From the NCBI RefSeq assembly GCF_000815105.2, contig NZ_CP010310.2, positions 3,038,001 to 3,102,000 of the forward strand: 64,000 nt of DNA, read 5' to 3'. The translations under genes and the position numbers were made by a program. The notes beneath the pieces were generated by a model that was not told the DNA's origin, did not search any database, and saw only the letters and a list, made by a program, of their open reading frames with translations. Shown here piece after piece: positions 50,297-58,029 of this stretch; the first letter of the stretch is position 1; the number at the start of each line of letters is the position of its first letter. This DNA comes from Pandoraea pulmonicola. Its GTDB lineage: Bacteria > Pseudomonadota > Gammaproteobacteria > Burkholderiales > Burkholderiaceae.

Positions 50297-50824
50297 ATGC
50301 TGCCTCTGCTCAGAAGCGCCTTCGTCGCCCTCGCCCTCACCGGCCTTGCCGCCTGCACGCCGTCACAGGCCCGGCCGGCCAGCGGCGGCACGGCGCCGGA
50401 GTTCACCGGCATCGACACCTGGCTCAACAGTCCTCCGCTCACCCTGCAGCAACTGCGCGGCAAGGTCGTGCTGGTCGACTTCTGGACATACTCATGCATC
50501 AACTGCATCCACACGCTGCCACAGGTTCAGCGGTGGTATCAGAAGTACAAGGATCAGGGACTGGTCGTGGTGGGCGTGCATACGCCGGAGTACGCCTTCG
50601 AGCGCGACACCGGCAACGTGCGCGATGCGATCCGCCGCTTCGGCCTGACCTATCCGGTCGCGCAGGACAACCGCTACGCCACGTGGAAGGCTTACGGCAA
50701 CCTCTACTGGCCGGCGTTCTACCTGGTCGACAAGTCGGGCAGGATCGTCTACACGCACTTCGGCGAAGGCGACTACGACAAGACCGAGGCCGCCATCAAG
50801 GCGCAACTGACCACCATGCCGTAG
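50297..50824 (+). CDS. Thioredoxin-like lipoprotein (TlpA/ResA type)
   Basis: 175 residues. The N-terminal lipobox (LTGLAAC, modified Cys20) anchors it to a membrane, probably facing the periplasm. The thioredoxin fold has the active-site Cys-Ile-Asn-Cys at 67-70 (FWTYSCINCIHTLPQVQRW), a cis-Pro region YWPAFYLVDKSGRIVYTHFGEGDYD, and the family's usual length. AAGGAG lies nine bases before the ATG. It may reduce periplasmic disulfides or take part in redox defence. It shares upstream elements with ohr. Confidence 0.92.
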   Translation: MLPLLRSAFVALALTGLAACTPSQARPASGGTAPEFTGIDTWLNSPPLTLQQLRGKVVLVDFWTYSCINCIHTLPQVQRWYQKYKDQGLVVVGVHTPEYAFERDTGNVRDAIRRFGLTYPVAQDNRYATWKAYGNLYWPAFYLVDKSGRIVYTHFGEGDYDKTEAAIKAQLTTMP

Positions 50825-50842
50825 TTCGCACCGGCAGCGCGA

Positions 50843-51283
50843 TCACACCGCCGTCGCCGGGTGCCGGCACAGGGCGTCGAAGCGCTGCGCGAGGTCGGCC
50901 AGCGAAATCGCGCCCAGGCGGGCGATCAACAACGCCTCGGCCTCTTGCAGCGCGTCCTCGAGCACGGCGTTGACCGCTCGTTCGACGGCGCATTCGGGGT
51001 TGTCGCTCTCGACGCCAATGGCAAAGAGGTGCGGACCGCCCACGGCGCGATGGATGTCGAGCAACGTCACCGCGCGCAGATCACAAGCGATCGACCAGCC
51101 GCCGCCGTGTCCCTTGTCGGAACGCACATAGCCAGCGTCGCGCAGACCGGCCATCGTGCGCCGCACGACCACGGCGTTGGTGCACAGCATCTGCGCGAGT
51201 TGTTCCGACGTAAACGGTGCGTCGTGCCGCGCCATGTGCAGCAGCACGTGCAGCATGCGCGAGAGACGGCTGTCGCTTCGCAT
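50843..51283 (-). CDS. Rrf2-family transcriptional regulator
   Basis: 146 residues. Rrf2 winged helix (RLSRMLHVLLHMARHDAPFTSEQLAQMLCTNAVVVRRTMAGL, then GYVRSDKGHGGGWSIACDLRAVTLLDIHRAVGG). Rrf2 proteins often sense redox or iron-sulfur status. Here only two cysteines (NPECAVE, ALCRHP) lie in the effector part, so cluster ligation is uncertain. It starts 7 bp after the methyltransferase stop and is in its operon. It is a candidate regulator of the palindrome at 52007 and, possibly, of the nearby redox genes. Confidence 0.92.
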   Translation of the reverse strand: MRSDSRLSRMLHVLLHMARHDAPFTSEQLAQMLCTNAVVVRRTMAGLRDAGYVRSDKGHGGGWSIACDLRAVTLLDIHRAVGGPHLFAIGVESDNPECAVERAVNAVLEDALQEAEALLIARLGAISLADLAQRFDALCRHPATAV

Positions 51284-51290
51284 CGCTATC

Positions 51291-51983
51291 TCAATCTCCG
51301 CGCGTCGCGCGGGTGAACCACGCGTGGATCAGACCGCTCTGGAAGCAGCGGATCGGGGTCTCGAAACCGCCCGCCGCGATGAGCGCTTCCACCGATTCCG
51401 GCGGCACCACCGCGACCTGCTCGCCATAGATGCTCCTCGCGCGCTCCCGCGCCTCGGGCGAGACCGACATCAGTTCGAACCAGAGCTCCAGCAAGCGACT
51501 TCCCGACGCCGACGTCATATCGCATGCGAGATCGGCGCTCACCAGATGACCGCCCGGGCGAAGTCGTCGAGCCATGTCGAGGAAGAAGCCCTGACGTGCC
51601 ACGGGATCGGTAACGAACTGCGAGACGAGAATCGACGTCGCCCCATCGAACGGCGTCGACATGGGTAACGACGCAAGATAGCCGTGGTGAAACGTGCAGC
51701 GCGATGCAATACCCTGCGCCTCGGCCTTGGCCCGGAGTACGTCGAGCATGGCGCCCGACGGGTCCACGGCCGTGAAGCGCCAGCCGGGATGCCGCTGGGC
51801 GAGCGGGAGAATTTCCGCGCCAGTGCCCGCGCCCACGCATAGCACGCTGGCGCCGGCCGGCAGCGCCGCGAACGCCGCGTCGAGCACCAGCTGCAACGCC
51901 TCGCGCAACGGCGCAAGGCTGCGCCACGTCTCGTCATACGTGGCGGCTTGCTGATCGAACATCGCAATCGTGTCCTGAGTCAT
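51291..51983 (-). CDS. SAM-dependent methyltransferase (class I)
   Basis: 230 residues of Rossmann-type methyltransferase fold. SAM motif I is VLCVGAGTGAEILPLA; motif II has the acidic residue of FTAVDPSGAMLDVL; motif III is FDGATSILVSQF. The start is the ATG at 51983, with GGAG nine bases upstream. It is the first gene of a two-gene operon with the Rrf2 regulator, a common pairing. The substrate is unknown. A 13-bp perfect palindrome lies just upstream. Confidence 0.9.
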   Translation of the reverse strand: MTQDTIAMFDQQAATYDETWRSLAPLREALQLVLDAAFAALPAGASVLCVGAGTGAEILPLAQRHPGWRFTAVDPSGAMLDVLRAKAEAQGIASRCTFHHGYLASLPMSTPFDGATSILVSQFVTDPVARQGFFLDMARRLRPGGHLVSADLACDMTSASGSRLLELWFELMSVSPEARERARSIYGEQVAVVPPESVEALIAAGGFETPIRCFQSGLIHAWFTRATRGD

Positions 51984-52006
51984 TCGGCGCATCTCCGATT
52001 TCTTGT

Positions 52007-52019
52007 AACTTTAAAAGTT
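52007..52019. promoter_or_regulatory. Perfect palindrome upstream of methyltransferase-Rrf2 operon
   Basis: AACTTTAAAAGTT, symmetric about a central A, lies 24 bp upstream of the methyltransferase ATG in GC-rich DNA. It is a good candidate for the Rrf2 autoregulatory operator. Confidence 0.5.
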
Positions 52020-52197
52020 TCATGATGACACGATGCATCGGTGTCCTGCAAGTGCGGCTGCGCCGGCACGCCGCGGACCCGCGTGTCCTATCGAAACTGA
52101 CAGGGGTTGTTAAACATTGGCGTCTGACTGTCGTTAATGAAAGGAGTCGCCCGTAAATCCTTACCGGGCCTTTCCTCGCCAGACGACACGCCCCCCG

Positions 52198-53820
52198 ATG
52201 ACGTCCATCAACACCTTGTCGAACCTGCTCGCGGCCACGGCCGGCGGCATCGGTGCGAAGACCGCGCCGCTCGATACCCTGCCGCAGACCACACCGACGG
52301 CACAGACCACACAGGGCGTGCCCTCGAGCCCCCCGTCGTCCACCGTCGTTACGCTTTCGCAGACGCCCTCCGTCGCGAACTGGCCGACGTACAACCAGCC
52401 CCTCGCCAATGGCGCCACCTTGCTGTGGCAACAGGCACCGTCCGATCCACTGTCACTGCTGATGACGGGCAATGTCTCGACATCGGCATTGGGCAACCGT
52501 ATCGAACAACTCGGCGCGCGACTGCTGAAAGCGATCGCCGGCGGCGCCACCTCGTATTCTCAAAGCGTGCTCCGTTCGACCTCGGCGACGCCGTCGTCGA
52601 GCACGGAACTCGCGGCACAGCAAACGCGCTTGCAGACGGCCGCCGACAACCAGTTCTCGCTGACGATCTCGACGGCAAGCGGCGCCCGGGTCAGTCTTCG
52701 CCTCGGCAGCAGCGACGACGGGCTGTCCGCACAGTTCGACGTCACGAAGGGCACGCTCACCGATGCCGAGCGCAGCGAACTGGGCAAGCTGGCCGGCGCG
52801 TTCCAGAGCGCCGTCGACGGCCTGGCCAAACAGCCGCCCGTGGTGGACTTCGGCGCGCTGAGCGGATTCGACACGGGCGTACTCACCTCCGTCGATATGT
52901 CGGCAACGCTCGGCGCCAACGGGAAGACGTCGCAGAGCATTTCGTTCCACGCCGACGCGACACAGCGTTCGATGTACGTCGACGGTGCGACAGGCAAGTT
53001 CGATGTGGCCGTCGATCTGACGAACCTCCAGGCAATCGGCAGCGCCAAGGCACAAGCCGACGCGCTCGACGCCTGGCTCACGCGCTTCGATACGGCGCAG
53101 ACGCGAGGCAACGGCGACGCCAGTCTCATAGCGATGTTCAAAGGCGCGTTCACCGGCTTGAACAGCCATTATCCGAGTGCCCCGGCACTGCCACGCATCG
53201 CGCTGAACGCCGCGGACCGTTCGGTGCTGAGCGGGCTCGCGGATTTCAGTGCATCGATCGCGCAAACGCCGAAAGCGCCCAACCCGCTGCGGCCGAACGA
53301 GACCGACACCTTCTCGTACCGGATCTCGCAGCAAACGAAGATCGACGGCAAGGACCTCCTCAACCGCACCGTGCAGCAGGACACTCAGGCGACGCTGAGC
53401 GCAAGCTACCATCGTTCGCTGTGGGCAGGCGTGCCGCTCGAGCTCACGACGGATCCGAAGTCGCAGAACTACGAATTCCTGAAGGTGCAGGACACCGCGC
53501 GGAGCCATGTCGACATCGGCTATCGCGACGGTCTGCTCTCCCACGCCGTGTCCCGGCGCTCGGCCAGCCAGTCGACACAGGTCATGCGCTATGAGATGAA
53601 CCGGCTGGTGAGCGACGTGACGACGCCCGCCAGCGCGTCGCAGACCGTCAACCTGATGGCGCTCCTGACTTCCGTGATGCGCAACGCCCCACCGGGCAAC
53701 GCGAACGATGGCAACGACGACAGCATCGATGACTTCACTCGCAACGAGATCCGCCGACGCTCGGCGTTCGACATCGATCCAACGCATCTGAACGGCGGGA
53801 AGCAAACGGCGGCGGCCTGA
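52198..53820 (+). CDS. Hypothetical 540-residue protein with Ser/Thr/Gln-rich N-terminus
   Basis: I do not recognise this family. Residues 1-80 are low-complexity Ser/Thr/Pro/Gln with no signal peptide or membrane segment. The middle (about 150-330) looks like a globular alpha/beta domain (NQFSLTISTASGARVSLRLGSSDDG, ATQRSMYVDGATGKFDVAVDLTNL). The C-terminal part is helical. The composition resembles substrates of specialised secretion systems, but no secretion gene is nearby. It stands alone. The ATG at 52198 has no strong ribosome-binding site. Third-position GC is that of a real gene, and the frames on both strands over it are shadows. Confidence 0.8.
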   Translation: MTSINTLSNLLAATAGGIGAKTAPLDTLPQTTPTAQTTQGVPSSPPSSTVVTLSQTPSVANWPTYNQPLANGATLLWQQAPSDPLSLLMTGNVSTSALGNRIEQLGARLLKAIAGGATSYSQSVLRSTSATPSSSTELAAQQTRLQTAADNQFSLTISTASGARVSLRLGSSDDGLSAQFDVTKGTLTDAERSELGKLAGAFQSAVDGLAKQPPVVDFGALSGFDTGVLTSVDMSATLGANGKTSQSISFHADATQRSMYVDGATGKFDVAVDLTNLQAIGSAKAQADALDAWLTRFDTAQTRGNGDASLIAMFKGAFTGLNSHYPSAPALPRIALNAADRSVLSGLADFSASIAQTPKAPNPLRPNETDTFSYRISQQTKIDGKDLLNRTVQQDTQATLSASYHRSLWAGVPLELTTDPKSQNYEFLKVQDTARSHVDIGYRDGLLSHAVSRRSASQSTQVMRYEMNRLVSDVTTPASASQTVNLMALLTSVMRNAPPGNANDGNDDSIDDFTRNEIRRRSAFDIDPTHLNGGKQTAAA

Positions 53821-54296
53821 GTCGCAGCGGGCCGGGGCGTTGCCGCAGAACGAGGCTCGCTCGAATCGGTGGCCGCGTCGCCGTCCTCGGCACGGCCCGA
53901 TAGTCACGTACGGCAAGGCACGCAGCCCCCGAAAGTCGCATATGACACCGGTCGTGCCGAGCGCGAGTAACGCGCCGCCGATACCGCGCCAGGTTAGTGC
54001 CTTGGCTCCAATTTCCCGCTTGGTGCACCCCTCGCACTCCTTGCAACGTCAAGCCCTGCACGGCCTGGACCGGTGATGTCACCGATAGCGCGCCATCCTC
54101 GTGAGGTTGCCCCTCGTCTATCCACTTCCTAGGCTCGATCGGTGAAACGCGCTACGGCGTTTCACTCGCGGCCGGCATGGGTTATCGCCCGCGACTCCGG
54201 TGAAACGCCGGACGCTCGCGACGCTGGCAAGCCGCTGCCCCGGGGCCGTCGCATCCATGAACGACGGCATTCCATTCAGCCTTTGTGGAGAAACAC
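53821..54296. other. 476-bp region between unknown gene and AidA-like gene
   Basis: No gene with convincing codon use. The right half holds the inverted repeat described at 54142-54165, with a third copy of the half-site CGGTGAAACGC at 54198-54208. The first 300 bp show nothing I can name. Confidence 0.5.
54142..54165. promoter_or_regulatory. Inverted repeat upstream of the AidA-like operon
   Basis: Perfect arms GTGAAACGC and GCGTTTCAC around the 6-bp GCTACG, 130 bp upstream of the AidA-like ATG. CGGTGAAACGC recurs 33 bp further on (54198-54208). It could be a repressor operator or a stem-loop. It does not resemble a lux box. Confidence 0.5.
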
Positions 54297-54800
54297 ATGT
54301 CGCAAATCACCGATGTACTGGTCAGCATCGATACGAAGACGATTGTCGACCGGTACGGCAAGAACCAGAGTCTGGCCAATCCGCCGCTCATCGACTTCAA
54401 GCATGTCTTCATGATCGTGACGCAGGACAATGTGGTCAGCGGCCAGGCGGGCGGCGAGCTTGACGTGGCCGCGGCCGTCGGCGACGTGATCCGGTGGCGG
54501 GAATGCTCGCTGTCGCTCGGCTTCGAGCAGTCGTGCATCTTCTACAAATTCATCGGCAACCAGGGCAACGACCTGATCTCGCCGCCCTCGCCCCGTGAAG
54601 CGGAAGTCACGATCCCGGTGCCGAATCCGCCCGATCCGACGAAACCGAAAAAGCAGATGTGCTCGAACTACTTCTGGTCGTGCGAGACGCTCAAGACCGG
54701 GCGCGTCACCTACCACTTCCAGTTCATGATCCTGGATCGCAAGGGGCAGTTGTGCGGCTGCTACCAGTGGGATCCGTTCATCACCATCCGCAACCACTGA
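54297..54800 (+). CDS. aidA: AidA/PixA-family inclusion-body protein
   Basis: 167 residues. It matches the PixA/AidA family: ITDVLVSIDTKTIVDRYGKNQSLANPPLIDFKHVFMIVTQDNVVSGQAGGELDVAAAVGD. In Ralstonia and Burkholderia, AidA is an abundant secreted or inclusion-forming protein induced by acyl-homoserine lactones; its molecular role is not settled. I use the ATG at 54297 with GGAG six bases upstream; the frame is open four codons further. It has no signal peptide. A second family member follows 75 bp later, so the two form an operon. Confidence 0.88.
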   Translation: MSQITDVLVSIDTKTIVDRYGKNQSLANPPLIDFKHVFMIVTQDNVVSGQAGGELDVAAAVGDVIRWRECSLSLGFEQSCIFYKFIGNQGNDLISPPSPREAEVTIPVPNPPDPTKPKKQMCSNYFWSCETLKTGRVTYHFQFMILDRKGQLCGCYQWDPFITIRNH

Positions 54801-54875
54801 CCTCTCCGCGCCGCGATCCGGCCTCTGTGTCATCCCCGCGATCGCGGCGGCACCTGCCCACGGCAAGGACCTCTC

Positions 54876-55427
54876 ATGGCTCACGCACACACTTGCGGCG
54901 CACAACCGGGGAGCGCCCCCGCTGTCGACATTCTGCTCGCGCTCGACACCATGACCTGGCTGGATCGCCACCCTCACGGCGACCCGGCGAGCACGCCTGT
55001 CGACGTCGAGCCGGACGCCTGCTACGGCCTCGCTTCCGGCAGCGGCCCCGAAGCTCCCCTGCGCGCCGGGAAGGCCGCGCATGTGCACGTCGACGCGCGA
55101 CCGGGAGCGCGTCTACGACTGCGCTGGACACCGCTCGCGCTGCGCGGCGAGCACGCCGTCCTGCTTCAGCTTTCGCTGGGCGACGACGCCACGCTCGCCG
55201 ATCTGCAATTGCACATCGACGAGCACGCCACGCGCTACGCGCCGCAAGCAGGCACGCCCGAGCGACCTGCATCGCGGCAAGCGCCGGACGCCTTCTGGCA
55301 AGCCGATGTCGTCGCTCCCGGCACCGTGTCCGTCGACGCCGAAGCGACCGTCACCGATCGCGACGCCCAGGTCATCGCCCGCTTCCGGTGGCCGCTGCGC
55401 ATCGAGGTCGTCACCCCATCCATTTGA
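54876..55427 (+). CDS. Second AidA/PixA-family protein
   Basis: 183 residues. The N-terminus (VDILLALDTMTWLDRHP) and the C-terminal strands (FWQADVVAPGTVSVDAEATVTDRDAQVIARFRWPLRIEV) resemble the same inclusion-body family, though more diverged than the neighbour and with an Ala-rich middle. AAGGA lies six bases before the ATG. It is transcribed with the AidA-like gene; aidA-aidB pairs are known in Burkholderia. It is otherwise of unknown function. Confidence 0.75.
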   Translation: MAHAHTCGAQPGSAPAVDILLALDTMTWLDRHPHGDPASTPVDVEPDACYGLASGSGPEAPLRAGKAAHVHVDARPGARLRLRWTPLALRGEHAVLLQLSLGDDATLADLQLHIDEHATRYAPQAGTPERPASRQAPDAFWQADVVAPGTVSVDAEATVTDRDAQVIARFRWPLRIEVVTPSI

Positions 55428-55438
55428 AAATCGAATGA

Positions 55439-55471
55439 CATGCATTTTGATATTTAATTTGTCGATGCATG
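55439..55471. promoter_or_regulatory. AT-rich inverted repeat after the AidA pair
   Basis: Perfect 7-bp arms CATGCAT and ATGCATG are 19 bp apart in an AT-rich stretch upstream of the small gene at 55596. It is probably promoter-associated. No known match. Confidence 0.4.
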
Positions 55472-55595
55472 ATCGGTTCGCTATCTTGTAGGTCGTTCCC
55501 CGCCGTTTCATCCCTTACGAGACCCTGTGGCGCGGCTGCGCCCCCACGACGAAGGGCAGCGTCGACGGGGCCCCAGGGAGCACGGAGGCCGTTTC

Positions 55596-55802
55596 ATGAC
55601 TCACCGCGTTTCCGTTGGCGCCGTCGGTGCCGACGGCAGCCCCAGGCATCTGGACAAGAGTTTCGTGGCGTTCGACGCACCGGACGCGGCCACTGCCGTT
55701 GCGGCAGCACCCGCAGCCCGCGCCGTCATCCGCCATGGACGTTATTGGGGCGGTCCGAACGCCGCCCTGCTTCAGGACACAGCAGGGGCCACCCCGACCT
55801 GA
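55596..55802 (+). CDS. Small hypothetical protein downstream of the AidA pair
   Basis: 68 residues (THRVSVGAVGADGSPRHLD, DAATAVAAAPAARAVIRHGRYWGG). GGAGG lies eight bases before the ATG and third-position GC is good, so I think it is real. There is no signal peptide or membrane segment and no recognised family. It lies between the AidA pair and the ureidoglycine aminohydrolase gene and may be part of either unit. Longer in-frame starts to 55527 have no ribosome-binding site. Confidence 0.5.
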   Translation: MTHRVSVGAVGADGSPRHLDKSFVAFDAPDAATAVAAAPAARAVIRHGRYWGGPNAALLQDTAGATPT

Positions 55803-55967
55803 CTGTCATGCACGACGCCGGCCGTCTGCGCGAGACGACCGGCGCCGTTCTCGTTTGTCGCGCCGTGGAGGAGCCGTCTGCGCGCGCCCCCAAGTGCAGG
55901 TGGCGGCCAAGACACCCGGCGGCGAACGATGGGGAGAAAAATCAGAATGACTCAGGAGCAATCAACC

Positions 55968-56807
55968 ATGTCGAAGACTACGTATTACGCGCCGCATGGC
56001 GGGCATCCGGGCCAGACCGAGCTGCTCACCGACCGCGCCATGTTCACCGAGGCATACGCCGTCATTCCGAAGGGTGTGATGCGCGACATCGTGACCAGCC
56101 ATCTGCCGTTCTGGGACAACACGCGCCTGTGGGTGCTCGCGCGACCGCTATCGGGCTTTGCCGAGACGTTCGCGCAGTACATCATGGAAGTGGGCGTCGG
56201 CGGCGGCAGCGACAAGCCGGAGCAGGACGAGAAGGCGGAAGGCGTGCTGTTCGTGGTCGAAGGCGAGATCACCGTGACGATCCATGGCAAGGCCAACCAG
56301 CTCACCCCGGGCGGCTACGCGTTCATTCCGCCCAAGACCGACTGGCAATTGCGCAACAACAGCCAGGGCACGGCGCGCTTCCACTGGATTCGCAAGCACT
56401 ATCAAGCCGTGGAAGGCCTGCCGTATCCGGAGCCGTTCGTGAAGCACGAGCAGGACGTCGAGCCGATCCCGATGCCGGGCACCGAAGGCCGCTGGGTGAC
56501 GACGCGTTTCGTCGACATCCAGGACATGCGCCACGACATGCACGTGAATATCGTGACGTTCCAGCCCGGTGGCGTGATTCCGTTCGCGGAAACACACGTG
56601 ATGGAACACGGTCTGTACGTGCTCGAAGGCAAGGCGGTCTATCGTCTGAACCAAGACTGGGTGGAAGTCGAAGCCGGCGACTTCATGTGGCTGCGTGCCT
56701 TCTGCCCGCAAGCGTGCTACGCCGGCGGCCCCGGCCCGTTCCGTTACCTGCTGTACAAGGACGTCAACCGTCACATGAACCTGACGCTGGGTGCACAACC
56801 GAAGTAA
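55968..56807 (+). CDS. allE: (S)-Ureidoglycine aminohydrolase
   Basis: 279 residues of the bicupin family (UGHY/AllE) that releases ammonia from (S)-ureidoglycine in allantoin breakdown. Two cupin domains are seen. The second has the likely metal ligands in PFAETHVMEHGLYVLEGKAVYRLNQDW and DFMWLRAFCPQACYAGG. I use the ATG at 55968 with GGAG nine bases upstream; the frame is open from 55929. It is the only allantoin-pathway gene in the window and is convergent with a LysR gene. Specificity is inferred from the family. Confidence 0.92.
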   Translation: MSKTTYYAPHGGHPGQTELLTDRAMFTEAYAVIPKGVMRDIVTSHLPFWDNTRLWVLARPLSGFAETFAQYIMEVGVGGGSDKPEQDEKAEGVLFVVEGEITVTIHGKANQLTPGGYAFIPPKTDWQLRNNSQGTARFHWIRKHYQAVEGLPYPEPFVKHEQDVEPIPMPGTEGRWVTTRFVDIQDMRHDMHVNIVTFQPGGVIPFAETHVMEHGLYVLEGKAVYRLNQDWVEVEAGDFMWLRAFCPQACYAGGPGPFRYLLYKDVNRHMNLTLGAQPK

Positions 56808-56864
56808 GGCGCCCCGCTCGCCTGCACGGTCATTCGACGGTGCGGGCGTCGCTGCGCGCGGACG

Positions 56865-57755
56865 TCATTTTGCCGCGCGCGGCTTCGATCCCAGCATCCC
56901 CACGAGCACCTTGGCGAGCGCGCCGACCATCGGATCGGCCGTCGGGCGATGAAAGATCGCCAGCTCGAACGTGTCGATGGCCGGCAGCCCCTGCGCCCGG
57001 CCCAGCACCACGTGCCCGGGCAGCACGGCGCGTGGCGGCACCAGACTGATCCCCATCCCGTCGGCGACCGCACCCTGAATACCGCTCAGGCTCGAACTGG
57101 TGAAGCTGATGCGCCAGTTACGCCCCATCGCTTCGAGCGCGTTGATCATGTCGTCGCGATAGAGTCCGCGCGTCGGGAACGTCACGAGCGGTACGGGATC
57201 GCGTTCGAACGCCGGATGTTTCGCGCTATCGATCCACGCCAGCTTCTCGGGACGGGAAGCGACCGATTCGCGGCTATTGCGGCGCTGCTTGACGAGCACC
57301 AGATCGAGCTCGCCGCGATCGTAGCTGCTCATCAGGTCGCGGCTCAGGCCGCTCGTCACTTCGAGCTTGACTTGCGGATACTGCCGATTGAAACGGGCAA
57401 GCACCTGCGTGGTCGCGCCCGTCGCGAAGTCCTCCGGCACCCCCAGGCGCACCGTCACCGCCACGACCGCGCCCGACAGCGCCTCGAACATCTGATCGTT
57501 GAGCGCGAGCATCTGTCGCGCATACCCCAGCAACAACTCGCCTGCATCGGTCGCGTGGACTTCCCGGTTGCCCCGATCGAGCAGCTTGTGCCCCACCATG
57601 TCCTCGAGTCGCCGGATCTTCTGACTCACGGTCGATTGCGTGGAGTGAAGGCGCGCCGCGGCCGTGGTGAAGCTGCCGCAGTCGGCCACCATGATGATCG
57701 CACGCAACAGGTCCAGATCGAACAGCGGACGATTCGATTTTGCACTGCCAGCCAT
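56865..57755 (-). CDS. LysR-family transcriptional regulator
   Basis: 296 residues. Helix-turn-helix LDLLRAIIMVADCGSFTTAAARLHSTQSTVSQKIRRLEDMVGHKLLDRG, then a LysR effector domain. It is convergent with the ureidoglycine aminohydrolase gene and separated from the AAA+ gene by 274 bp, so its target is not obvious. The start at 57755 gives the normal LysR N-terminus. Effector unknown. Confidence 0.93.
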   Translation of the reverse strand: MAGSAKSNRPLFDLDLLRAIIMVADCGSFTTAAARLHSTQSTVSQKIRRLEDMVGHKLLDRGNREVHATDAGELLLGYARQMLALNDQMFEALSGAVVAVTVRLGVPEDFATGATTQVLARFNRQYPQVKLEVTSGLSRDLMSSYDRGELDLVLVKQRRNSRESVASRPEKLAWIDSAKHPAFERDPVPLVTFPTRGLYRDDMINALEAMGRNWRISFTSSSLSGIQGAVADGMGISLVPPRAVLPGHVVLGRAQGLPAIDTFELAIFHRPTADPMVGALAKVLVGMLGSKPRAAK

Positions 57756-58029
57756 GAGTCATATTTATTTTTTCAATGGATGGCCAAACTTGTATCACGC
57801 ACGACGAACGCCCGGCAACCGGGGCTTTCACGGGCACGGCAAGGCATCGTTCCGAACGCGCGATGGCGCGATCGGTCACCAGATAGACGCGTCCCCACTC
57901 GGAAGACCAGACGCGCCTGGCCCGGGCTGGAAGGACTGTGGCAGCCCCAAGGACGTCTTTACCGATCGGTGCATCTCTGGACGTCTGAGGCAATATTCAT
58001 CGGCAACGAAAATCGAATCTGGATTCGTA

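Noticed and set aside
53840..54076. 78-codon frame after the 540-residue gene
   Set aside because: No ribosome-binding site, and an Arg/Pro/Ser-rich composition typical of noncoding GC-rich DNA.
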